The notes: a model not told the origin generated them from the letters alone. A stretch of 45,969 nt of DNA from Pseudomonadota bacterium (GCA_026399755.1 JAPLQI010000034.1:1-45969), one strand, 5' to 3'; positions 36,541 through 45,753 are shown, counted from the first letter of the stretch. A program made the numbers and translations.

Positions 36541-37650
36541 CTATGCTGCCTGCCCCAGAATCGCCCTCGACATTTGTGCCCCCGATAAGCAGCCCACCAT
36601 TTTGCCATCTTGCGCCAAAATTAGCTCGCACCCTGTCTGGGCATAGACTGCAAAAGCCTCTCGTAGGCGGATATCTGCGTCTACCACGGTGGGCTTAGCG
36701 CGCAATAAGGCCAAAGGCTCTGCTGCATGCCAGTATTGCACCGAAGATTGAGCATGAGCGCCAGAGGCCATTAGCTCTAAGCTAGAAAAATGCCCCGGGC
36801 GCATCAGGCTGGCGGCAGACAGCACATTCAGCGGATTACTATGCCGCACAAACTGGCGAACATAATCATCCGCCGGCTTAAACATAATCTCTTGCGGCGT
36901 GCCATTTTGCACAATCTGCCCATCGCGCAAAATGGCAATCTGCGAGCCCAGCTTTAAAGCTTCGTCCATATCATGGCTGACAAAAACAATGGTTTTACGC
37001 AGCGTTTTTTGCAGGCTGAGCAATTCATCTTGCAGCTGATTACGAATCAGCGGGTCGAGCGCCGAAAAGGGCTCGTCCATCAGTAAAATATCGCTATCTA
37101 CCACCAAGGCCCGCGCCAATCCTACCCGCTGCTGCATGCCGCCAGACAGCTCGGCAGGCAGGGCATAACGCCTGCGCCCAAGGCCTACCTGCTCTAGCAC
37201 CGCATCCACACGACGTTTGCTCTCTTTGGCACTCAGTTGCAAAGCATGCAGGCCAAAGGCGACATTTTCTTCAACATTAAGCCAAGGCATCAGCGCGAAG
37301 TTTTGAAACACCATGGCAATGCCACGGGTACGCACCGCTTGCAGCTGCTTGGCCGAGCAATGGGTCATATCGATTTCAGCTCCGGCGCAGCGCACCGTAA
37401 GCTGGCCACGGCTGATTGGATTTAAACCATTGATCGCCCTGAGCAAGCTGGATTTTCCCGAGCCAGACAAGCCCATCAGCACGCACATTTCGCCCTCTTC
37501 TACCCGCAGGCACACATCGCGCACTGCGACTAACTGGCCGGTACGATCAAAAATATCATCGCGAGATAGCGATTGATCAATCAGCGGGAAAGCGCTTTCA
37601 GGCTGCTGGCCGAATACTTCATCCACATGGTCAAAACAAATGGCGCTCAT
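36541..37650 (-). CDS. choV: Choline/betaine ABC transporter ATP-binding protein ChoV
   Basis: A 369-residue ATPase of the quaternary-amine uptake class (ProV/OpuAA/ChoV). Walker A is GLSGSGKSS, the Q-loop region FQNFALMPW, the signature LSGGMQQRVGLARAL, Walker B ILLMDEPFSALDP, then the switch His in FVSHDMDEA. The long N-terminal region (LIDQSLSRDDIFDRTGQLV) is typical of ChoV-type members. The C-terminus keeps a CBS-like piece (VVDADIRLREAFAVYAQ). ATG 37650 overlaps the choW stop (ATGA) and has AGAGAG upstream; an upstream in-frame start would only add 11 residues inside choW. It is the last gene of choX-choW-choV. Confidence 0.92.
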   Translation of the reverse strand: MSAICFDHVDEVFGQQPESAFPLIDQSLSRDDIFDRTGQLVAVRDVCLRVEEGEMCVLMGLSGSGKSSLLRAINGLNPISRGQLTVRCAGAEIDMTHCSAKQLQAVRTRGIAMVFQNFALMPWLNVEENVAFGLHALQLSAKESKRRVDAVLEQVGLGRRRYALPAELSGGMQQRVGLARALVVDSDILLMDEPFSALDPLIRNQLQDELLSLQKTLRKTIVFVSHDMDEALKLGSQIAILRDGQIVQNGTPQEIMFKPADDYVRQFVRHSNPLNVLSAASLMRPGHFSSLELMASGAHAQSSVQYWHAAEPLALLRAKPTVVDADIRLREAFAVYAQTGCELILAQDGKMVGCLSGAQMSRAILGQAA

Positions 37651-38480
37651 CGTTTCTCTCTTGATAAAGAATTGGACTGACACAGGCGATCGAGCATGAT
37701 CGCCAATAGAACGATCGCTAAACCCGCCTCAAAACCCAGTGCCATATCAGCGGTATTTAAGGCACGAACAATAGGCTGGCCTAATCCTTCTGCCCCCACC
37801 AAGGCCGCAATCACCACCATAGAGAGCGATAACATAATGCACTGCGTTAAACCGGCAGCAATGCTGGGCATGGCAGCGGGCAATTCCACCCGCCAGAGTC
37901 TAGCTAAAGGCGAATATCCAAAGGCCTTAGCCGCTTCTATAAGTGGAGGGGGAATATCACGCAGGCCCAGATAAGTCAGCCGCACAGGGGCAGGCAGGGC
38001 AAAAATAATGGTAGAGACCATCGCTGGCACAATGCCTAGGCCAAACAACATTAAGGTGGGGATGAGATACACAAAGGTAGGGATGGTCTGCATCAAATCC
38101 AGCAGAGGGTGCAGTACCCGATAAACCCAAGGCCGGTGCGCCGCCGCGATGCCTAAGGGCACGCCAATAAACATACAGATTGCAGAAGCAAGAGCGACTT
38201 GCACCAGCGTTTGCAAAGTGGCCTCACGATAAGCCAGATTGTCGATCAAAATCAGTGCGAATGCGGAAAACAGCGTTAATCCCCAACTTCGTCGCACGCG
38301 ATAAATCAAAAATGTGGCAATAAACAGCAGCAAGAGCGGTGGGCAATCAACTAGAACGCGGGTCATGGCCTGCACCGCACTTTCCAAACCCTCACTAAAA
38401 AAGGCTACACCACCTGCGGCAGGCTCGGTCAAACGGGCCACGCCGACCGCCACCCACTGCCCTATAGGCAATTTATCCAC
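37647..38480 (-). CDS. choW: Choline/betaine ABC transporter permease ChoW
   Basis: A 277-residue inner-membrane permease of the ProW/ChoW type, with about six membrane segments. Central conserved text is LLDLMQTIPTFVYLIPTLML and the cytoplasmic coupling loop IEAAKAFGYSPLARLWRVEL, then MLSLSMVVIAALVGAEGLG. I choose GTG 38480, giving MDKLPIGQW, which matches the usual ChoW start (DxxKIPxGxW); GGGAG sits six bases upstream. A longer frame to 38507 is not supported. It is preceded by an intergenic hairpin after choX and overlaps choV by four bases. Confidence 0.92.
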   Translation of the reverse strand: MDKLPIGQWVAVGVARLTEPAAGGVAFFSEGLESAVQAMTRVLVDCPPLLLLFIATFLIYRVRRSWGLTLFSAFALILIDNLAYREATLQTLVQVALASAICMFIGVPLGIAAAHRPWVYRVLHPLLDLMQTIPTFVYLIPTLMLFGLGIVPAMVSTIIFALPAPVRLTYLGLRDIPPPLIEAAKAFGYSPLARLWRVELPAAMPSIAAGLTQCIMLSLSMVVIAALVGAEGLGQPIVRALNTADMALGFEAGLAIVLLAIMLDRLCQSNSLSREKR

Positions 38481-38511
38481 GATGCACTCCCAAGCCATCA
38501 TCTGCAAAAGG

Positions 38512-38541
38512 GCTGCTGGGCCCTAACTTTTGCCCAGCAGC
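38512..38541 (-). terminator. Hairpin between choX and choW (possible partial terminator or mRNA stabiliser)
   Basis: A perfect 10-bp inverted repeat, GCTGCTGGGC and GCCCAGCAGC, with a 10-base loop lies in the 95-bp gap after choX. A short CCTTTT follows on the minus strand. Such hairpins often keep the binding-protein message more abundant than the membrane parts downstream. Confidence 0.55.
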
Positions 38542-38575
38542 TGCGGTGGATTGCCCGCTTAAACACGCCATCATC

Positions 38576-39535
38576 CTAGCGAGCATCCGACACCACGGCA
38601 GATTGATTCAACCAAGCTTTTAATACCGGCACCGCAGGCTGGCCGTTAAAACTATTTACCCCGCTTAACCAAGGCGTCCAGATGGCTGTGTTTTGGCCCA
38701 GCCATTGGCGAGCTGCTACTTTAGCCTCCTGCTTCTGATCCAGAATCTGCCCCATCAGCTTGTTTTCAACCTCAGTGCTAAAGACAAGATTTTTCAACAA
38801 ACGGCCTACATTAGGGCATTGCTTTGCATAAGCAGATCGGGTTGTGGTGTGCACGGTCGCGCCGCCCAGATTAGGCCCGAAATATGCATCGCCGCCTTCC
38901 AGATAGCGCAGCTTTAAATTGCGGTTCATCGGGTGCGGCTCCCAGCCCAAAAACACCACCCATTGCTGCTTCAGAACGGCGCGTTTGACCTGGGTAAGCA
39001 TGCCCGCTTCGCTGGATTCCACTAATTTGAAATCCTGCAAACCAAAGGCTTTATCTTTAATCATGCTGCTGATCAGGCGATTGCCATCGTTGCCCGCTTC
39101 AATGCCATAAATGCGTTTAGCAAAGCGACCAGAAAACTGGGCGATATCACTAAAACGACGCACCCCAGCCTGATATACATATTCAGGCACAGCCAGTGTG
39201 TATTTAGCGCCAGTTAGATTAGTACGAACCACTTCTACACTGCCGTTTTTCAGATAGGGATCGATATCGTTTTTCATTGTGGGCATCCAATTGCCCAGAA
39301 AAACGTCGATATCTTGAGTCTGCATCGCATGAAAGGTAACCGGCACCGAAAGCATTTTAATTTCGGGCTGATAGCCCAGCGCAGCAAGCATCTCGCTAGT
39401 AAGCGCGGTGGTCGCCGTCACATCCGTCCAGCCCACATCAGAAAAACGCACGGTTTTACAAGCAGCTGGCTCAGCGGCATAGCTTGCAACGCTGGCCAAT
39501 AAGAGAGTCGATAAAAGTAAGCGCGGCATAATCAT
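38576..39535 (-). CDS. choX: Choline ABC transporter substrate-binding protein ChoX
   Basis: A roughly 319-residue periplasmic binding protein (OpuAC superfamily, ChoX type). It has a signal peptide (LLLSTLLLASVASYA). Conserved choline-binder text includes VRFSDVGWTDVTATTA, DVFLGNWMPTM, YGIEAGNDGNRLI and VVFLGWEPHPMN. Aromatic residues of such motifs form the cage for the trimethylammonium group. I choose ATG 39535, since its ATGA overlaps the stop of a small upstream ORF; ATG 39529 and an upstream ATG at 39568 are alternatives. It is first of the three transporter genes. Choline as substrate is inferred; betaine or carnitine is possible. Confidence 0.9.
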   Translation of the reverse strand: MIMPRLLLSTLLLASVASYAAEPAACKTVRFSDVGWTDVTATTALTSEMLAALGYQPEIKMLSVPVTFHAMQTQDIDVFLGNWMPTMKNDIDPYLKNGSVEVVRTNLTGAKYTLAVPEYVYQAGVRRFSDIAQFSGRFAKRIYGIEAGNDGNRLISSMIKDKAFGLQDFKLVESSEAGMLTQVKRAVLKQQWVVFLGWEPHPMNRNLKLRYLEGGDAYFGPNLGGATVHTTTRSAYAKQCPNVGRLLKNLVFSTEVENKLMGQILDQKQEAKVAARQWLGQNTAIWTPWLSGVNSFNGQPAVPVLKAWLNQSAVVSDAR

Positions 39536-39711
39536 AATTGGCGCAACTTTGCCATGATAAAACGGCATAGCTTTTGCAAAACCGGCCTTAGTTCAGGCGC
39601 AGCACCCGCCGAACTGGCGCTAAAGCGCGAAGCCAGCATAAACCGCAGCGGTGCAGCTTGGGGAACGTCTTCACGACGCGTATTGACCATAGAACCATAG
39701 AGCAGACTCAT
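39532..39711 (-). CDS. Small ORF translationally coupled to choX
   Basis: A 59-residue ORF beginning MSLLYGSMVNTRREDV and ending QKLCRFIMAKLRQL. Its stop overlaps the choX ATG as ATGA. The start at 39711 has a strong AGGAAGG nine bases upstream; an ATG at 39720 abuts that site. The ribosome site lies in a 14-base palindrome, TCCTTCCTGAAGGA (39720-39733), that could hide it in the mRNA. The product is basic, with an amphipathic C-terminal helix, and matches no family I know. It could be a leader peptide that controls choX translation, or a chance frame running through the signal region. Confidence 0.4.
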   Translation of the reverse strand: MSLLYGSMVNTRREDVPQAAPLRFMLASRFSASSAGAAPELRPVLQKLCRFIMAKLRQL

Positions 39712-39845
39712 CGCACTCATCCTTCCTGAAGGAAAATGTATGTATGAATGCTAAAGGTCTGCTTGTAAAAAAACGGTAAATAAACGGAGTAGAGGTATAA
39801 AGACGCTATAAAAACGGCAGAATACCTAAAGGCGTTTCATCCGAT

Positions 39846-40952
39846 TTACCAAGACTCTTCGCGCGGTGCGCGAATAGATAGCCATAGCAGTAGCGCAATC
39901 GCGCCATAGGGCCATAGATCACTAATGACTGCAGATAGGCCATTAAAGTGCAGTAGATGCCCGTAATGCCAGCGGAACAGCGGCAAGGTGGCCGATAGCT
40001 GCGGGGTAAGCGGCCAAAACCAGCCAATCACCAAGGTAGCGGTCAGCGCCAGCGCGCCAACAAAAGCCCTAAGCCGCCGATTTAATCGCCACAGCAGCAC
40101 TAAAGCCAGCGTGCCCAGCAGACCACCCACCACGATATTGATGTTAATCCAAGCAAAAAACTGAGCGGGCTTTAGCAATAGCCCGGCAAAACCTAGCTTA
40201 AGCAGCAGCGCTGTAAGCAAGGTAAACCGAATCGCCTTAGGGCTTTGCCAAGTATGGCGCACCAAGACCGATACAAACAAAGCCACACCCAAAAAGTGCA
40301 GCATCATGCCTCCGCCTTCGAGCAGCCTTAAAAACAACTTGGCATTTTGCATTGGAGATTCAAAAGGCTGAGGCAGACCTGGTGATTCAACCACCACCCC
40401 CAAAAAGGGCTGGGATGGATCTAGCTGAGTAATAAACCACAATACCAACCAAGTTGTGCCCCACTCCACTGCGGGGCCGGGGGCAAGCCAAGCATGGCGG
40501 GCGACCAACCAACGGTTTTTCCAGTAACGATTTCCTAGAATCAGCGCCAATAGCATGCCAAGAAATGCGCCAAAACTATTGCTTAAAATATCTAGATTAG
40601 AGGCCACACGGCCAGGCAGAAATTGCTGAATAAACTCGACGGTTGATGACAAAGCCAAGCCAGACAATGCGGCTAAAAAGCTGCCATAACGAAGGGAGCG
40701 AAAAGAAATGGCGAGGCTAGCCCCCAGAGGCAAATAGGCCAGCACATTGATGGTGTTATCAAAAAAGGTGAAGTAGTAAGGCAGAGGATAGGCATAAAAC
40801 GCCCAAATCGGTTCCCCCGTAAAACGCCAGCCACTAAAGGGATAGAGGCTGACCACCAGAATCACCAATGCCGAGCAGAAGGCAATATAACGAGGCACTC
40901 TGGTTGGCGTAATTCGCCTAGCGAGATAGCTGATGTTGAGGGAATGTCTCAT
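39846..40952 (-). CDS. VanZ-like family membrane protein
   Basis: A 368-residue integral membrane protein. The N-terminal half is a VanZ-like domain with FTFFDNTINVLAYLPLGASL, SGLALSSTVEFIQQFLPGR and VASNLDILSNSFGAFLG, the conserved acidic and Asn residues of the family. The C-terminal half adds about four or five more membrane segments without a recognised domain. VanZ in Enterococcus gives low-level teicoplanin resistance, but most homologues have no known role. It follows the polyamine-type binding protein gene by 44 bp on the same strand. The frame starts with ATG 40952. Confidence 0.85.
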   Translation of the reverse strand: MRHSLNISYLARRITPTRVPRYIAFCSALVILVVSLYPFSGWRFTGEPIWAFYAYPLPYYFTFFDNTINVLAYLPLGASLAISFRSLRYGSFLAALSGLALSSTVEFIQQFLPGRVASNLDILSNSFGAFLGMLLALILGNRYWKNRWLVARHAWLAPGPAVEWGTTWLVLWFITQLDPSQPFLGVVVESPGLPQPFESPMQNAKLFLRLLEGGGMMLHFLGVALFVSVLVRHTWQSPKAIRFTLLTALLLKLGFAGLLLKPAQFFAWININIVVGGLLGTLALVLLWRLNRRLRAFVGALALTATLVIGWFWPLTPQLSATLPLFRWHYGHLLHFNGLSAVISDLWPYGAIALLLWLSIRAPREESW

Positions 40953-40996
40953 TCAAGGTAAGGGAGAGCCGCATATGCAGCCCTCCTTGATTCCCC

Positions 40997-42055
40997 TTAT
41001 TTAGAGGTTTTAACTTGAGTCCACAAACGGCTTAAATCACGACGTTGCTTGGCGTCAAGCGGTTTAAGTTGCTGTAGTTTTTTTAATGCGGCTTCATCTG
41101 GGAATACCGCAGTATTCTTTTTCATTTCAGCATTCACAAAAGGCGCAGCTGCGCTATTTGGATTGCCCGTACCCACCATATTGGTCAGCTCGCTCGAGTT
41201 TTTGCCTTCTAGCATAAAGTTAACAAACTTATGGGCCAGATCTGGGCGAGGTGCAGATTTGAGCACCATCATATTATCCACAGATAAGGTATTCCCTTCT
41301 TTTTGCAAACCGTAGCTCACGGTAAAGGCTCGCTTGGCTGTTTTGGCATCCGTTGCAGCTTGGAACATATCGCTGGAATAACCATGGGCCACCCAAATAT
41401 TACCCAGCGTTAATTCCTTGATATAGCTTTGTGAATTAAACGCAGCCCAAAATGGCTTGGCTTTAATAATAGTGGCTTGCGCTTTTTTCCATTCTTCTGG
41501 CTTAGTGGAGTTTGGAGAAAAACCGTTATACATCAAGGACGCCGCAAATAATTCATTGGCATCATCTAGTACCGTCACCTTGCCTTTAATTTTAGCCAAT
41601 ACCGCCGGATCAAAAATCACAGACCATGAATTTGGCTCGATACCCAGTTCTTTTAACTTGGTTTGATTAAAGCCCAGCAAGGTAGTGGTAAATGAATAAG
41701 GCAGAGAGAATTGATTACCCGTATCAAACTGACTATTTAAAAATGTTGGGTTAACATTTTTGATATTAGGAAGCTTAGATTTATCCAGCGGCTGCACCAT
41801 GCCCTGCTTAATCAAAGGCGGCATCGCAAAACCTGTAGGAACGACCACGTCGTAACCTTTAGCACCGGCGCTCAGCTTAGCCAGCATTTCTTCCATTGCA
41901 CCGTAATAATCTTGCACCACACGGCATTTACATTCTGCCTGGAAGCGTTTAACCGTTTCTGGCGCAATATAATTGTTCCAGTTGTAAACGTGGAGCACTT
42001 CTTCGGCCTGTGCCATATTGGCAGCCAGTAAAAGCGTGAATAATAATTTCTTCAT
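40997..42055 (-). CDS. potD: Polyamine-type ABC transporter substrate-binding protein (PotD/PotF family)
   Basis: A 352-residue periplasmic binding protein with a signal peptide ending NMAQAEE. Family text includes LHVYNWNNYIAPETVKRF, GYDVVVPTGFAMPPLIKQG, PLDKSKLPNIKNVNP and FSLPYSFTTTLLGFN, as in PotD and PotF. Spermidine or putrescine is the expected ligand, but the family also contains binders of other amines; the symbol is only a family label. Unusually it contains ECKCR (two cysteines) early in the mature protein. It lies 194 bp downstream of potC, after a small hairpin, so it is probably the fourth gene of the potA-B-C unit. Confidence 0.88.
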   Translation of the reverse strand: MKKLLFTLLLAANMAQAEEVLHVYNWNNYIAPETVKRFQAECKCRVVQDYYGAMEEMLAKLSAGAKGYDVVVPTGFAMPPLIKQGMVQPLDKSKLPNIKNVNPTFLNSQFDTGNQFSLPYSFTTTLLGFNQTKLKELGIEPNSWSVIFDPAVLAKIKGKVTVLDDANELFAASLMYNGFSPNSTKPEEWKKAQATIIKAKPFWAAFNSQSYIKELTLGNIWVAHGYSSDMFQAATDAKTAKRAFTVSYGLQKEGNTLSVDNMMVLKSAPRPDLAHKFVNFMLEGKNSSELTNMVGTGNPNSAAAPFVNAEMKKNTAVFPDEAALKKLQQLKPLDAKQRRDLSRLWTQVKTSK

Positions 42056-42180
42056 GTCTCAAACACTCCAAAGCAGTTGAATAAAAAGACCCGCTGATTA
42101 TGCCTTATTTTGCGCTAGCTACTTCAATGCCTAAGCGCCAATGTTGCTGATTTGCCATAGGCATAGAAAACCAGAACATC

Positions 42181-42199
42181 TGCACATTAAAAATGTGCA
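42181..42199 (-). other. Small hairpin in the potC to potD gap
   Basis: TGCACAT and ATGTGCA form a perfect 7-bp stem around TAAAA. It stands 51 bases after the potC stop on the minus strand and lacks a T-run, so it may stabilise or partly end the upstream message. Nothing else is seen in this 194-bp gap. Confidence 0.35.
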
Positions 42200-42249
42200 C
42201 TGAAATAGTGAAGGCAGGCAATGCCATACCCGCCCCACTCAAATACAAA

Positions 42250-43023
42250 TTACTTAGCCCTTAAAGCACCAGGTGCTAATTTCCCAGCAATTAAAATTAA
42301 AGCCAGAGTGAGTAGCATCAATAAAGTGGAAATCGCATTCACTTCAGGTGTAACGGCAATTCTAATCATCGAATAGATTTGCAGGGGCAAGGTAGAAGCG
42401 CCTGCGCCTGCCGTAAAGAAGGTAATCACAAAATCATCGATCGATAAAGTGAACGCCATCAAAGCACCGGCAATAATCCCCGGCATAATTAAAGGCATGG
42501 TAATTAAGCGAAATGCCTGTAATGGCGTTGCGCCCAAATCCCGCGCAGCCTCTACCAAGGCCTCATCCATACCCTGTAAACGAGAACGCACCACAATCGC
42601 CACAAAGCCAATGCAAAAAGCAATATGCGCCAGTGCCACTGAAACCAAACCCAGCGTCATATTGAGCATTACAAAAAACATTAACAGCGATACGCCCATT
42701 AAGATTTCAGGAACAGCTATCGGCGTCAGCACCAGTACCGGCAATAAGCGTAATTTGTATTTATACATTGCCATCCCTGCCAGCGTGCCAAAGATGGTGG
42801 AGAAAAAACTAGTGATTACGGCAATAAGTAATGAATTGCGGGCAGCCACCAGCATTTGCTCATCATTAAATAAAATCTGATACCACTTAAATGTAAACCC
42901 AACCCATTCCGCATTTAAGCGTGAATCATTAAATGAATACACCACCACAATCACAAGTGGTAAATACAAAAAGCCGTAAGTTAATAAGGCCACAGCCCAC
43001 AGCCATTTACTTTGCTTAGTCAT
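42250..43023 (-). CDS. potC: Polyamine-type ABC transporter permease PotC/PotI
   Basis: A 257-residue permease with six membrane segments, starting LWAVALLTYGFLYLPLVIVV. It shows family text SFNDSRLNAEWVGFTFKWY, PIAVPEILMGVSLLMFF, the EAA coupling loop (VEAARDLGATPLQAFRLITM), and LSIDDFVITFFTAGAGASTL. I choose ATG 43023, which overlaps the potB stop by 8 bp, with AAGGA nine bases upstream. It forms the membrane channel together with PotB. Confidence 0.92.
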   Translation of the reverse strand: MTKQSKWLWAVALLTYGFLYLPLVIVVVYSFNDSRLNAEWVGFTFKWYQILFNDEQMLVAARNSLLIAVITSFFSTIFGTLAGMAMYKYKLRLLPVLVLTPIAVPEILMGVSLLMFFVMLNMTLGLVSVALAHIAFCIGFVAIVVRSRLQGMDEALVEAARDLGATPLQAFRLITMPLIMPGIIAGALMAFTLSIDDFVITFFTAGAGASTLPLQIYSMIRIAVTPEVNAISTLLMLLTLALILIAGKLAPGALRAK

Positions 43024-43951
43024 GTTGTTTTTTCCTTCCACGACTAATCAAGGTCGCAAATACCGCCAGCAGTAGCACACCGCCGGTGAGCATAATCGAC
43101 AGGGTAGAGCCAAATGGCCAATCACGGCTATCTAAGAACTGCTGTTTAATTAAATTACCCACCATAATGCCGTCGGTGCCGCCTACCAAATCAGGTACGG
43201 CAAACATCCCTAAGGCCGGAATAAACACCAGCGCCGCACCAGCCCAAACGCCGGGCAAAGAGAGCGGCCAAGTGATGCGCCAGAAACGCTGCCAAGCCGA
43301 TGCGCCCAAATCTTGCGCAGCATCTAATAGCGCCATATCGTGCTTTTCTAAATTGGCATAGAGCGGCAAGACCATAAATGGTAAATGCACATAAACCAGC
43401 ACCACAATCACCGCAAAATGGGTAAATAGAAACTGCTGCGGGCCAATACCAAACCACGCTAAAAAGCTATTTACCGTCATGGCAAAATAGCCCTGCGGCC
43501 CCAGAATAATCATCCACGCATAAACGCGGATTAAGAAATTACTCCAGAATGGCAAAATCACTAGTAATACTAATAAATCACGGTATTTCTTTGGGCTACG
43601 CGCAATAAGCCATGCGAGGGGATAGGCCAAAATAATACAAAACAGCGTAGTTAAACCTGCATACCAAAACGACTTCATAAATAATTCAACATAAACCCCG
43701 TCTTCAAAAAAACGACTGAAGTTTTCTAGCGTTAGAAAATCACGCCAGTTTTGTGAATTAATTAAAACCTCACGCACGCCGGTATCTGGATTGATATCCA
43801 CCAGCGGCATCAGCCCACCGTATTCACCCGGAAAACGAAACGCTGAGAAAATCATAATCAGCGTAGGCACGGCAAAAAAGATCAGCAGATACAGTAGTGG
43901 CGGGCCTGAAATCAACCACTTCGCCAAACTAGGCGATTTTACTTTGGACAT
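43016..43951 (-). CDS. potB: Polyamine-type ABC transporter permease PotB/PotH
   Basis: A 311-residue permease with six membrane segments, beginning LISGPPLLYLLIFFAVPTLI. It has ILPFWSNFLIRVYAWMIILG, the EAA-type loop LDAAQDLGASAWQRFWRITW and PLSLPGVWAGAALVFIPALG, then GMFAVPDLVGGTDGIMVGNL. All are typical of PotB/PotH. Start ATG 43951 lies 9 bp after the potA stop and its stop lies inside the potC start region, so potA-B-C are co-translated or closely coupled. Confidence 0.93.
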   Translation of the reverse strand: MSKVKSPSLAKWLISGPPLLYLLIFFAVPTLIMIFSAFRFPGEYGGLMPLVDINPDTGVREVLINSQNWRDFLTLENFSRFFEDGVYVELFMKSFWYAGLTTLFCIILAYPLAWLIARSPKKYRDLLVLLVILPFWSNFLIRVYAWMIILGPQGYFAMTVNSFLAWFGIGPQQFLFTHFAVIVVLVYVHLPFMVLPLYANLEKHDMALLDAAQDLGASAWQRFWRITWPLSLPGVWAGAALVFIPALGMFAVPDLVGGTDGIMVGNLIKQQFLDSRDWPFGSTLSIMLTGGVLLLAVFATLISRGRKKQHD

Positions 43952-43960
43952 CTCGCCCCC

Positions 43961-45049
43961 CTAAGACAGCAAAAAGTGGCCAGCGTCATAACGCCATGCC
44001 AGCTCTACTGCATCATTGTCATCAAAGAATTTGGCGCGACCCGCTGCGGAATTAGGCAACATGGCTTCAACTAACACGCCATTATCTAATTTCACGATAT
44101 AAATGGTGACGTCGCCAAGGTAGAGGCAGTTTTCAACCGTACCTTTAAAGTGCACTTCATCCGTGTCATTGTTTTCTAAGCTAGCCGCCAGTTTGATCTT
44201 CTCTGGACGTAAGCTTAGCGTGCCTTTCTGGCCAACCGTCGCGCCCGCAACCGGCAGGGTTTCGGCAATACCGACACCGGCGATTTCAAGCTGCATACGA
44301 TCCTTTGAAATCGACTTAATCGTGGCATCAAGCAAATTACACTGGCCAATAAAATCGGCGACGAAGCGGCTTTTTGGGTAGCTGTAGATGGTTTCTGGCG
44401 CGTCTAGCTGCTCAACTTGGCCCTTATTCATCACCGCAATACGGTGTGATAAGGCCAAGGCTTCACCCTGATCGTGCGTGACATACACAAAGGTCACGCC
44501 CACTTCTTTTTGCAGGGTGATCAGCTCCATCTGCATCTGCTCGCGCAATTTGGCATCGAGCGCCGATAAAGGCTCATCCAGCAGCAAGAGGCGCGGGCGA
44601 TTCACCAAAGATCGGGCAATGGCCACGCGCTGACGCTGACCACCGGATAATTCATGCGGAAAACGATGGGCGAATTCTTGCAAGCGCACGTCTTCTAGGA
44701 TTTCAGCCACACGGAGTTTAATTTCAGCAGCAGACGCTTTAGCCATTTTCAAAGGAAAGGCAATATTGTCGGCCACGTTCATATGCGGAAACAGCGCATA
44801 ATTTTGAAATACAGTATGCACTGGGCGCTTTTCTGGCGGCACAAGTGACATATCTTGCCCATCGAGCAAAATAGCGCCGGAATCGGGTTGTTCAAACCCT
44901 GCCAGCATCCGCAATAAAGTGGTTTTGCCGCAACCCGAAGGGCCAAGCAAAGTAAAGAATTCACCGGCTTCCACCGACAAGCTCACATGATTAACGGCAG
45001 TGAAATCGCCGAAAGTTTTTACGACGTCACGGATCTCCAGCAGGGCCAT
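43961..45049 (-). CDS. potA: Polyamine-type ABC transporter ATP-binding protein PotA/PotG
   Basis: A 362-residue ATPase. Walker A is LLGPSGCGKTTLLRML, the Q-loop region VFQNYALFPHM, the signature LSGGQRQRVAIARSL, Walker B LLLLDEPLSALDAKLREQM and the switch His VTHDQGEAL. The C-terminal TOBE regulatory domain follows from about residue 280 (LSLRPEKIKL, YLGDVTIYIV). Start ATG 45049. It is the first gene of the potA-potB-potC-potD order. The promoter should lie within the 704-bp gap upstream. Confidence 0.94.
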   Translation of the reverse strand: MALLEIRDVVKTFGDFTAVNHVSLSVEAGEFFTLLGPSGCGKTTLLRMLAGFEQPDSGAILLDGQDMSLVPPEKRPVHTVFQNYALFPHMNVADNIAFPLKMAKASAAEIKLRVAEILEDVRLQEFAHRFPHELSGGQRQRVAIARSLVNRPRLLLLDEPLSALDAKLREQMQMELITLQKEVGVTFVYVTHDQGEALALSHRIAVMNKGQVEQLDAPETIYSYPKSRFVADFIGQCNLLDATIKSISKDRMQLEIAGVGIAETLPVAGATVGQKGTLSLRPEKIKLAASLENNDTDEVHFKGTVENCLYLGDVTIYIVKLDNGVLVEAMLPNSAAGRAKFFDDNDAVELAWRYDAGHFLLS

Positions 45050-45753
45050 AGTCTTCTCACAAAAAAACGGTCGCTATTTTAACAAAAACTTAGCTAAGGG
45101 GGCGTTTTTCTACGCTGGAGGTCAGTCTCAGATTAGAAAGCAAAGAGGTATTAATAAGGATTAATAAGCGGATATTGTCTAAACCAGTTCAAAAACAAAG
45201 CGCCAAGCGCTGTGCCTCTAGGGATTTAGATGTCTACATTGCTAATAAGCATAGGTCTCAGCGGCACAAAAACAGAAGGTTTCACCACAATCTAGGCTCA
45301 TATACCCTAATAGCCCCTATCAAACTTTTATCTCTTAAGCACTAACAGCATGAGGCTTTATCCCAACCTTGCAGTGCAACAATTACCAAAAAAACTCAGA
45401 CGTAAATACCAATAGAGTATTTTATTTGCCAATTATCATTATAAATAATGGCCCTAGCGCTTCATATTTAGCTTGAATATGCAGATATGCCCGCTGCTTT
45501 ACCGACCCTAAGCACGAAATAATCCACATAAATGCATGCCAAACATCGATCCCCTCCTCTCATTCTGCTATAAATCACTTACAATCTTCACAGATTCATG
45601 TTTGAAACAAGCTGTCTTTTTTACTTACAGTTTTATCTGCTGGCACAAGCAAATGATGGCAAGCATTTACCTCAAACAACCCCATTACATGAAGCTGATC
45701 ATAGACAAACGAAGCATACGGCCCTAAACACTTAGCACGATAAGAATACACAA
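45050..45753. other. 704-bp A+T-rich intergenic gap without a recognised gene
   Basis: This divergent gap lies between potA and the HD-GYP-type gene. I see only short frames with no family features; a 63-codon frame at 45536 has no ribosome site and a composition that does not look coding. A direct repeat ATTAATAAGGATTAATAAG occurs near 45150. No hairpin terminator, riboswitch or RNA gene could be recognised. It presumably holds the promoters for both flanking genes. Confidence 0.4.

Noticed and set aside
40997-45049. A novel combined transporter made of the pot and cho gene sets
   Set aside because: Each set is complete in itself (binding protein, permease or permeases, ATPase) and belongs to a different ABC class; adjacency alone does not support a joint system.
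45536-45727. 63-codon plus-strand frame in the gap before the HD-GYP-type gene
   Set aside because: No ribosome site, coding-unlike composition, and no recognisable motif; likely a chance frame in A+T-rich DNA.
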